From positions 55,003,980 to 55,067,979 of the forward strand of contig NC_068575.1 of NCBI RefSeq assembly GCF_025698545.1: 64,000 nt of DNA, written 5' to 3'. Positions 24,977-34,630 of the stretch are shown in pieces. The notes under the pieces are model-generated. The model ran no database searches. It was not told the origin of the DNA and saw only the letters and a program-made list of their open reading frames with translations. The position numbers and the translations under genes were made by a program. Source of the stretch: Gossypium raimondii (Eukaryota > Streptophyta > Magnoliopsida > Malvales > Malvaceae). Numbering within the stretch: position 1 is the stretch's first letter; every line of letters starts with the position of its first letter.

Positions 24977-27117
24977 TTGCATGACATTACAATTACATGG
25001 CATTTTATTATAAAGGCGTTGGTTCGTATTCGGTTGCTCGAAAGAAAGTTTATCATGGGAAATAGGTTTCTTGATAGAGTGGAGGACAATGCGGCTGTCC
25101 GAACTTGGGCTGAGATGACACAGCGCGAAAAATGTGATAGTTTGGCCGTGGGATACATATCAGAATTATGGGACTTCACCCGTGTTAACGTAGCCCAGAA
25201 CAACTTGCAAGAGTTGAAGGAGATTTGGGATCAGTGGAATAATGAGGTTAGATAGTTATTATATTCAAATTATGGGGATTTGCCTTTTTTACTTGATATG
25301 AAGGTAGACAAACGTCTGTTTCGAGCTCTTGCCTAATTTTGGAATCCGGCCTACAGTTGCTTCACGTTCGAGAAGGTCGATTTGGTGTCTACAATAGAAG
25401 AATACGTGACTTTACTTCGATGTTCGAGGGTTCTAGTAGACAGAATCTACTCGAAAGCGGTAAATCTACCGACCTTCTTGAGGAAGCTGATGAATATAAT
25501 AGGGATGAGTGAGCAGTGGGTCACGACTCGGATCAAGCAAAAGGGGGATAACAGGTGCTTTCATTGGAAAAATTTGAAGGACCTCATTTTAGCGCACCCA
25601 GATGCGAGGAAGAAGGTAGATGTTTTTGCTTTAAGTATATATGGTTTGGTTGTGTTCCCTAAAACTTTGGGACATGTTGACGAGGCGGTCACTGACTTAT
25701 GTAATCTGCTTGATAAGAGAGTTTCACCAGTCCCGATAATTTTGGCAGAAACTTTCAGGTCACTGAATGCATGCCGGAGAGCAGAAGATGGTAGATTTAT
25801 TGGATGTGGGCAGCTCTTACTTGCATGGTTCCACAGTCACTTTTGGAAGGTTGATAAAGTTTTGTATTGGGTTTTCTCTGAAATTTACTCACCATTGAAG
25901 GAGATAGTGGCTACACCAATGAGAGATGATATCTCGGAAGAGAAATGGATGGTAATTTTTTAGAATTTGCAAGAGGGGGATATCGAGTAGAGAGCTCTGT
26001 GGTTACTTCCAGGTGAGATCCTATATCGGTGTGGGGATTTTGATTGGGTTCCTTTGCTTGGGATTTGGGGAACTATTGGTTATGCCCCATTGCTAGTGCT
26101 AAGGGAATACATGTCAAGGCAATTTGTGCCCGCAACTCAGTGACTGGCCGAGTGTGAACTCTCGTATAGAGGTGAAGGTTACAAAAAGAAAGCTCATGAG
26201 ATGGCCAATGCATGGAATCAGACTCGCCGAATGAAGGGATTAGCTGTGGGTCCAATGATAACTTTCAAGCATAGTGAGTGGTGGGTTAACAGGATCAACG
26301 ATAACATTCCTGGTCCAAGTTCAGAAAATAGACAGTCGGTAGAGGAACACTTGCGGGTCGTCCCTTCTGAGTTGGAAATTATAAAGCAGGACTTTGAAAG
26401 AAGAAATGCAGAATTAGAGAAGAAAATAGAGCAAATGGAGGAGGAAAAGATGAATTTGAGACTGGATGTGGATGTTCAGAAGCTCGAGGCTGATAAACTA
26501 AGGAAGGGGAAGAATAAGGCCAAATAAGAACTAGATAGCTTGAAGACAGATTACAAGAAGATACGTCTGTCAATGAGAACTGCCGGGCCTGGGAAAACTT
26601 CAGAGCAGTGGCGTGAAGAGATTCGAGAGGAAAGAAACAAGTCAGACCGGTGGGAAAGAAAATTTCAAGAGGTTCAAGCACGAAGTGAAGCATTAGAAAA
26701 GAGCTTGTCAGAGAGCCAAAAGGAAAAGGGCGAACTAAAAGACAGGGTGATTGAGTTAGAAGGGTCTCTTCGTCAACACAAAAGTCAAAATTCTTAGTAG
26801 AGCTAAAGGCAAGTCTAAACAAGATTGAAGAGATGAAGAGAAAAATAGAAGGGTTAGAAGCAGCATTGCGAAATTGTGAGGTTCGGATTGAGCATCTAGA
26901 GGCAAAAGAAGGTCGTCAGAATGAGCAACTTCATTATTTCCAAAATCAAGTTAGGGACAGGGATCATGTTATGGGAGAAGTTGTGGTTCAGATTCGAGAG
27001 GTAGCAGATCACCTGCAAGCTTTGACAGTACAGGCTGACAAGTTGAGCGTGAAGTATGAATTGGAGTCAGACCGGAGACAATATTTGCCTCGTTACTTAA
27101 AAAGATTAAGGTCTTGA
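24977..27117 (+). pseudogene. Retrotransposon ORF1 upstream of gag (DUF7745-like), interrupted by stops
   Basis: One frame from about 25000 to 26797, then a shifted frame to 27117, reads as a single protein broken by stops. Breaks are at 25253, in the 25330s, 25961, about 25988, about 26140 and 26525, with a frameshift near 26800. Conserved-looking segments include RTWAEMTQREK, FWNPAYSCFTFEKVDLV, RSLNACRRAEDGRFIGC, WFHSHFWKVDKV, DFDWVPLLGIWGTIGYAPLL. These fit the plant 'DUF7745' family abundant in cotton predictions (from memory). The last third is a long charged coiled coil rich in E, K and R. In Ogre-type elements an ORF of unknown function occupies this slot. Many plant 'hypothetical proteins' of this kind are probably retrotransposon ORF1s. 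Confidence 0.75.
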
Positions 27118-27352
27118 GTATTAAAGCAAAGCCTTATTTGTAGCTCATTCTATGTAAAGGGATTTATTTTCTAATAAAGTTTTCTGAAAGTAATTGAAAT
27201 TAGAATTAACGTCTTTTTGCATTCATTTTCATACATCGCATCATATGCATTAAAAACTATTAAAGGGTTCTAATTGAAAAATCATTCTTCAATTAACCTG
27301 GAAACCAACCAGCCAGCCCAACACCGTTACGGTACAAGAGCGAAATTAAAAT

Positions 27353-29020
27353 ATGGACCAAAGGTTGGAAAAGCTCGAGCAGTTCTAAAAAGAAATGCAG
27401 GATCAACTTCAGCAGCAAATGCAAGTGCAGCTTGAGAAGATCCAGCAGAAAATGATGGACAAAATAATAGAATCCCAAGGGAACATGATGACTCAGTTAA
27501 CGCGACTGTTGACTGAGGGAAAAGATAAAAGAAAGGGCAATTTGGCTAATGTTGAGAATAGAGGTGATGATGGACCTCTCTATCCTCCAGGCTTTACTCC
27601 TCCACATGTGCAGGCTCAGGCTGAAGTATACCCGCACAAATCTTCTATCACAATCAAGCCTCAGCAGTTTCAGACCGAGGCTTCGAGGTCAATAAATATC
27701 CAAACCGAATCAGGCTCTAACCTCGAGAAAAATCCTGTCAAGACTATTTTTAATGAGGCGGTTGGAAAAGAAAAAATAAAAGAGGAATTACCAAGGCAAT
27801 TAGAAGAAAGGTGGAAATGGATTGAAGAGAAGTTTAGAGCGATGGAAAGCACTGAGAGATATGTTTGGATTGATGCTATGGATTTGAGTTTGGTTCCAAG
27901 TTTGATGCTCCCTTACAAGTTTAAGATACCAGAGTTCGAGAAGTATAATGAGACCAGTTGCCCTGAAGCTCACATCACCATGTTTTGTAGGCGGATGACT
28001 GGATATGTCAATAATGACCAACTATTGATACACTGTTTTCAAGATAGCCTCACAGAGGTAGCATCTAAGTGGTACAATAAATTGAGCCGTACCTAGATTA
28101 GTTCCTGGAGGGATTTGGCACAGGCTTTTATGAAGCAATACAGTTATGTAACAGATATGGTTCCTGATAGAATTACTCTACAAAACATGGAAAATAAGTC
28201 GAATGTAAGTTTTAGGAAATACGTTCAGAGATGGAGGGAAGTTACTATCCAGGTTCAGCCACCGCTCTTAGAGAAAGAAATGACAATGCTATTTATTAAC
28301 ACACTAAAAGCCCCGTTCATTACGCAGATGTTAGAAAGTGCCACAAAAATATTCTCAGATATAATCATGAATGGCGAAATGATTGAAAATGCCATCAGAA
28401 GTGGAAGAATAGACGAATGAGAGAGTAACAAGAAGTCAGCCTCAGGGAGAAAAGAAAATGAGGTGAATAACACAAGTTACTCAAGATCAGTTATTGTAGG
28501 TCAGCCAAGAAAGGTGGTCGCTAATCAGCAAGTTCCATCAAGGCAAGATCTTGGCACGAAGACTAAGAAGCTCCAGTTCACACCCATCCCAACAACATAT
28601 GGGGAGTTGTACCAGAAGCTGTTTAATGCACATGTGGTATCTTCGTTCTACTTAAAACCTATGTAATCTCCGTTCCCAATATGGTATGATGCAAACGCCC
28701 AATGCGAATACCATGTAGGAATTATAGGACATTCTACAGAAAACTGCACCACTTTCAAGAAACTGGCCGAAAGGCTCATCAATATGGGCATTGTCAAATT
28801 TGAGGATTCATCCAGTGCAGAAAATCCGCTACCCAATCATATTGGTAATGGGGAGAATGTGATGTATGAAAAAGTGTAGGGGAACGTTCATATCAATGCC
28901 ATACATGGAGACACAACTGAAGAAGAGACCTTATTAGATATTCGCCCTTGTAAATTTAGAAATGTTTTAAATAATTGGACTGCAGAAGAAATCTCTATAG
29001 TATTTAGAGCTTACTTAGAG
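27353..29020 (+). pseudogene. Decayed gag of the Tat/Ogre-like element
   Basis: One reading frame with in-frame stops at about 27386, 28094, 28418, 28664 and 28877 but no evident frameshift. It starts with a Gln-rich coiled coil (QDQLQQQMQVQLEKIQQKM). The capsid core follows: FEKYNETSCPEAHITMFCRR and ELASKWYN-type retrotransposon gag motifs (here EVASKWYNKLSR), then DLAQAFMKQY and SFRKYVQRWREV. A CEYHVGIIGHSTENC zinc finger follows at about 28700. It is non-functional as it stands. Confidence 0.82.
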
Positions 29021-29276
29021 TAATGTTCAAAACACACTTGTCGCTTTTAGCCTAGAGGCAATAATAGTTCCTTTATGAAACAGGCTCATCTCTGAGCGTC
29101 ATTATTCTAATAAAATAAATCTTTGTATTCATTTTTGAGCTAATATTCTTTCATTCTTTTCGAATAATTATTCTTTTATTCTTTTGGATTCTCTTCCACA
29201 TCATTCTTTCATTAATTCAAAATCATATTGTATAAATTCATACATTCTTTTGTATATTCTTTGGTGCCTACTATAG

Positions 29277-29935
29277 GTCCCCAGATATCAATGACATGAA
29301 TGACACTGCTACAGACTCTGAATCTCCTTATAAGCGAGACATGTGTTAGAGGGATTTCATGACTTTGAAGATAACATAGATTGTAGCTTATCTCCGAACA
29401 TGTTAAGGATGGTAGGGTGGGACGGAAATTTTACCTCATGAGGAGACAATGTATATTGTGACTTTAGAGGAACATGCATAACCAGATAAACGAAGCAAAA
29501 CCTTGTTCAGTTACTTCAAGAGTTCAAAGATGTCTTCATATGGTCATAATAGGATATGCTCGGGTTAGGCACTGACATTATAATCTGAACAACAGCATGA
29601 TGTCAGAAATTTGTAGCATGTTCAAGATTAACATTATGAGCGATACAGTGAAAATTCTTTACTAGGGCAATGCCTTTCTCTTTGACTTATCATAACTTTG
29701 CCCATTGAAGTCGAGTTGCCATCTTTCCGCATTTTTGTTGGATTTTATCCTAATTGAAGAGAAAGATCCGAAGATTTTCGTCCCATAAGGATTTATAAGA
29801 GAAACCTGATACCAAAGAAGATCTTTTACGTACAAAATGAAAGTGGAAGATCTTATGTAGAAGACTTTATCTGAAAAAACATTGATTCTGATCAAAAGGG
29901 ATAACCAGGACTTGTCTACTCCTATGAGTTCAGAT
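29277..29935 (+). pseudogene. Pol remnants: protease/RT linker joined to the integrase C-terminal tail
   Basis: At 29277-29340 and 29490-29575, short matches recall the segment just before reverse transcriptase (LLQEFKDVFIWS and, after a stop, DMLGLGTDI). From about 29690, PIEVELPSFRIF, RPIRIYKRNLIPKKIF and, to 29935, a tail of the KTLS..LIL..D type match the part after the integrase core. The RT, RNase H and integrase catalytic core are missing between 29575 and 29690. All pieces carry stops. Confidence 0.65.
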
Positions 29936-29944
29936 TCAATCAAA

Positions 29945-30060
29945 GAAAATTAAAAAAAATTAAAAAATCAAAAAATCAAAATCAAAATAAAAAAATCAAA
30001 ATCGAAAAAATAAGAATGATGAAAAATGAAAAGAAAAAGAAAAGAAAAGAAAAATGAGAG
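29945..30060 (+). repeat. Purine-rich A/G low-complexity tract
   Basis: About 115 bases of AAAATCAAAAAATC-type and AAAAGAAAAGAAAA-type sequence directly after the pol tail of the retrotransposon. This is simple sequence, with no coding support. Confidence 0.7.
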
Positions 30061-31309
30061 GCAAAGGTGAAAACCCGCAAAGGGAGCTTTGTGACCAAAG
30101 GTGGATTTGAGTTGAAAACCCGAAGAGGGTGGCTCAAATATTGATCAAAATGGGGTATGAGGTGATCAGAGCAGCTCAAATATTAATTAGAATGAGGCAT
30201 GCGGTGATCTTGCTATACCTGAATCAGCAAGAAAGGGTACGCGACATCTTGGGGCATCGACAGAGTACTGTAGATCTCCTAAACACATGTCAAACTCAGA
30301 ATGGTCTTCAGAAAATTTGTACAGAGAAGTTCAAGCTGCGATATCTAGGGCATCTAGTCTTCATACTATTTATTTTGAATTTGTTGTTCTTGGAATACTT
30401 CATTCTTTTTCAAGATACGTGTTCCTAATCAATTCCTCTTTTATTCTGAATATCCTTGATAATTTATTCATTTCAAGATATGCTCTCAAATCAATTCTAT
30501 TTATCCATCGTTATGATATTTTGACAAACATATTGCATTAGAATAATGATTAATGAACTAATAAAACTTTCACAAGGGAAGTTTTGCATATTACTCTAGA
30601 AGTTTCTAAATAATACAGGAACTTGAAACAGGACTATTGTTTAGAACGCACAAAGTTTAAAGGTTGAAATGTCAAGGAAGGAAAAGTCTAAATTGAGACT
30701 ATCCCTTCAGATTTTGTTGTCAAAACATTGATTGAACAAAATGACAATATGTCAGGTTGGTGACGAGGCTTAAATGAACAAGCAAGCAATAAACACCAAG
30801 CAATAGAAAGAGGTTTCCTTTGAGAAGAAAATTCTTCATTCGTGCATAGGCATTTGGTATAACACCCTGAGATTGGTATAAAGACCAAAGAGCTTCACAT
30901 TCTGCATCCTTGAATTGCGATAGGAGAGGATTGAGAAAAGGCCAGATTTTTCTACCCTTGGGTTACAGCGGGAGATAGATAGTACAAATGTTGCATCCCA
31001 ATGGATTGAACTTTGAAGTTCACAGTGGAGGGTAATTTGATTAAGTGTTTTTTAGAGATGCTAGCCGAGCAAGAGGATGTTGTAGTGCGTCAGTGATACG
31101 GCTTTAATAAACTTTGAGTAATGACTTCCTAAGCAGGATCATTCTCGGAAAAAATAATATTCTATATTCATTCAAATGTCATTCATACACGTCTAGTTAG
31201 GAGCATTTGATTCATTTTGATCATGACGTCTTAATCACTAGGCATAATTAGGTTTATAAATTGAATTATACATGATATGTTCTCTAGAGAACAAGCCGGT
31301 GAAACTTCA

Positions 31310-32090
31310 GCCTTATCTCCCTGAGCAGCAATGGAGTAGGTTGAAAATGGTAGATCTTGCATTCCTGTACTGGCAGCGAAACAGATCGAAGACACCAATC
31401 TTATCGCCTTGACGTTACAGTGGAACGGATTGAAGCCGTAACGGCGAATCTTACTTTTCTGGCGTTGCAGCGGAGCAGATTAAAGCCACGACGGCGAATC
31501 TTATCTCCCTGGCGGTAAGACTTGGATTGGCTGAAGTGGAACAGATTAAAACTGTGGGCAGTGAATCCTATCTCTTTGGCATTACAATGGAACAGATTAA
31601 AGCCACAACGGCGAATCTTACTTCCCTAGCGGTGTAGTGGAACAGATTGAAGCTACGACGGCGAATCTTGTTTCCCCAACATTGCAATTAAACAGATTGA
31701 AGATGGCGAATCTTATCTCCCTGAAGTTGTAGTGGAGCAGATTAAAGCCAATAATCCTATCTCCCTGAAGTTGCAGCGGAGCGGATTAAAATGACAGATC
31801 TTATCTCTCTGAAGTTGCAGAGAGCAGATCGTAACTAGTCTTATCCCCCTGAAGTTGCAGTGGGGGCAGACTGAAGATTGTGAATCTTATCTCCCTGAAG
31901 TTATAGTGGAGAAGATTAAAGCCAATAATCCTATCTCCCTGAAGTTGCAGTAGAGCAGATCGCATCCAGTCTTATCTCCCTGAAGTTGCAGTGGAGCAGA
32001 CAAAAAAATATCAATTTTTTGTTCTCTTGAAGAGTTACGAGTTACCAGTCCTATCCCCCTGAGAAGCAGTGGAGCTGGTTGAAGCAACAA
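31310..32090 (+). repeat. Degenerate tandem-repeat region before the 3' LTR
   Basis: A unit of roughly 45-60 bases recurs more than ten times: 'ttatctccctgaagttgcagtggagcagattaaagcc' with variants (..ccctggcgttgcag.., ..gacggcgaatc..). It lies between pol and the polypurine tract. Such 3' minisatellites are known from Ogre/Tat elements and can seed genomic satellites. Confidence 0.85.
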
Positions 32091-32210
32091 GACGCAGTGG
32101 ACTTGAATGAAGCTACTTGAAGAAAAGAAGCATCAAAATAAGTCAAGGTGAGACCGGGTAAAATTGGTCTTTCTTAAAAGTATTTGCTCTGTTCTCGTTA
32201 CACGACAACG

Positions 32211-32225
32211 AGCAAAAAAGGGCAG
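32211..32225 (+). other. Polypurine tract
   Basis: AGCAAAAAAGGGCAG lies immediately before the 3' LTR (TGTAAAGCCC at 32227), the expected plus-strand primer site. Confidence 0.7.
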
Positions 32226-32226
32226 C

Positions 32227-34586
32227 TGTAAAGCCCAAATTTTGCCCGGGCCCAACAAACCCAAACTTAAATCTAACAGCCCAATACCGATAGCCCAGTG
32301 CCCAGCCTAAATCAAGGTTGAAACCTGAGCAGCAGTTTTCTTTCCCTTCCTCAGTGCCGCAGCAACTGCCCATCGCCCCCACGTCGCAGCAACGTTGCCC
32401 ACGTTCAGCAGCTTCCGTGCACATTGCGCACGTTCTCCTCCAGTGCACTTGTAACAAGCCTAGAATAACAGAGAAAATAGAAAAATGTAAATTTTTTTTT
32501 GTAATATTCGGCTATAAAGCCGATTGTAGTATTTGTAAAAAGGGGGGAAGACTGAAAAAAAAATAAAATAACTATATCAGTTTTTGGAAAAGGTTTTTTT
32601 CTTTCCTAGCAAAAGCCTTTGTTTCTTTAAATTTCTGTTGGAGTTTATTTATAAAATATAAAAGAATAGCAGAAAGAAAAGAAAGATTTACCTTCCTAAT
32701 AGCGTCGATTCCCGTTTGTTTCGCCTTAATCGGAATTGGAGCGGGGGTTGTGAGGCCGAAATTGGGGTTGGAGAGCGGCGGCCTAGGGTTTGGTTTTAAA
32801 GAAAACCTAACAGAGGAAAAAGAATAAATGTTTTGAAAAATATAGGCTGCTAGTGTTTTTTTAGAGATTATTTTTGTTTAAATACCATCGGAATACGACG
32901 CCGTTTTGAGCTAGGGTTCCTAGCACCAAAACGACGCCGTGTAAAATGCCATGTGACCAGTCCATTTTCTCAGGACCCGCGTTTTTTCTTTTCCTTTTTC
33001 AATGGTCTAATTACGCAATTGGTCCCCTTGTTTTTACAGTGTGTTTAAATTAAATTTATTATTTCTTTTAAATTTTACTGCACATTTTATTTTGGTTTCA
33101 AATCGGTCCATGTTGCTGCGCAGTGTTTTGGAGGACGGGGTTAATTTCTTTGTTGGTCCTCCACTGTTAAGGGCGTGTTCTATTTGGCCCATTAGCATTT
33201 TATTTATTTCAAATCTACCTCTGAATTTTTGTTTATTTTCAATTTAATCCCTAATATGTTGTTTTAGTTTTTTTTTATATTATTAATTCTGTTATATTAA
33301 TTATTATTATGCCTATACGTATGTACACGCATATGTATCTTATAATATATATATATATGTATATATTTTAAATGTTTTTTAAATAAATACATATACATAT
33401 TTTATATATATTATTATTATTTTATTTTCTTAGTCTTTATATATATATACACGTATATACATTTATATTTTATAATATTTATACATTTTCCATATCATAT
33501 AATCCATATATATATATATTATAATATATATTTATACACTATTCAAAATTATTTTAAATATATTTTTCGCATTTTTTTATATATACATATATATTCATAT
33601 TTTCATAAGTTACTAATATATTATACTTATACCTTTTTTTTTATTTTTTGTAAACACATGTACATGTTTTATATATATTTTATTTTTATAATTTTGTATA
33701 CATGTATATATATATATGCATTGACATTTTATAATACATATACATGTATAATTTAAATTAAAGTATTGGTTTCATGTTGTACATTAAACATTTTATCATA
33801 CTCTTGAAGGAAACAATGTTGGTTTTTTATTAAAGCATTAAAATCATCTTATTTTGTAAATTTTCAAGATATTTGGCATTCATGATTCTTGAGAAAGATC
33901 ATGTCCTAACTTACTGGATTTCGATTGTTTTTCGATGAATTTAGAGAACCAAGTATTTATTTTACAATAAAATCACACGGATTCAAATAAAAGCTTATTC
34001 TCAGGAATTCAAAAATGTTGGGTCCTAACTCACTAGACATGACATTTTGTCATCTCGAAATAAGAATTTTTAAAAAAGTAAATAAATAAAGGTAATGTTC
34101 GATATTTGGAATTTTGAGAAATTGTGCCCTAATTTACTGGGTTTCGATTTTCTTCATTTTACCTAAATAACCGAATATCCTTTTTAGGTTTAAATGCACG
34201 AGTTTTAAAAATAAAAAAACAAACTTAATTTTGAAGATTAAAAATGTTGTGCCCTAACTTGCTGGGTGTGACGTTTAAATTCTTTAAAATAAGAACGTCT
34301 TATTTTTTTAATTCATTCAGGATAAAAAGTTTTATTTGAAAATCTTTTCAAATTTTCGACACCAAGACACTAAACGATCAATTTGGTACCGATTTTGGGC
34401 ATTACGAGGGTGCTAACCCCTTCCTCGTGCGTAACTGGCTCCCGAACCTGTTTTCTCAAGTTTCGTAGACCAAAATCGTTTTTAAGGCGAGCCGATCACA
34501 CCTCCATCAAGGATCGGTGGCGACTCCAATTTTTGTTTTTTTAAAGTCGACAACTAAATTTTTGTTTTAAAAAAATGGTTTTGACA
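32227..34586 (+). repeat. 3' LTR (about 2.36 kb)
   Basis: Aligns with the 5' LTR with scattered substitutions and short AT-tract length differences. It starts TGTAAAGCCC and ends GGTTTTGACA, keeping the TG..CA ends. The largest local difference is around 32940, where the 5' LTR has 'gggctgcccgcgcgcgacccgg' and this copy a shorter unrelated stretch. Confidence 0.92.
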
Positions 34587-34630
34587 AAAAGTAAGTTAAA
34601 CACACTACACTGCTCATCTAAACTCACACT
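34587..34630. mobile_element. Right half of the MITE split by the LTR retrotransposon
   Basis: aaaagtaagttaaacacactacactgctcatctaaactcacac corresponds to the reverse complement of the left part of the 12735-12882 MITE (taaacgcaccgcaccgc..ccatccaaaccc). It continues the half at 21980-22061. Confidence 0.65.

Larger units (their letters stand above)
22062..34586 (+). mobile_element. LTR retrotransposon, Ty3/gypsy Tat/Ogre-like, pol-deleted
   Basis: About 12.5 kb: 5' LTR 22062-24443, PBS candidate at 24447, extra ORF1 (24977-27117), gag (27353-about 29020), pol remnants (about 29277-29935), tandem-repeat 3' region (31310-32090), polypurine tract (32211-32225), 3' LTR 32227-34586. Placement in Tat/Ogre rests on the extra ORF before gag, a CxxH..GHxxxxC zinc finger in gag, tandem repeats ahead of the 3' LTR, and LTR 3' sequence of the 'gagggtgctaaccccttcctcgtgcgtaactggctcccgaacctg' type. 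All of these are recalled features of that clade. The element cannot move by itself because the reverse transcriptase, RNase H and integrase core are absent. It is inserted in a MITE; flanking 5-mers (aatat / aaaag) do not match, so a few bases at one junction are probably lost. Confidence 0.88.

Noticed and set aside
31310..32090. Regular repeats that could suggest a CRISPR-like array
   Set aside because: Units are contiguous and degenerate with no unique spacers, in a plant retrotransposon; it is a minisatellite.
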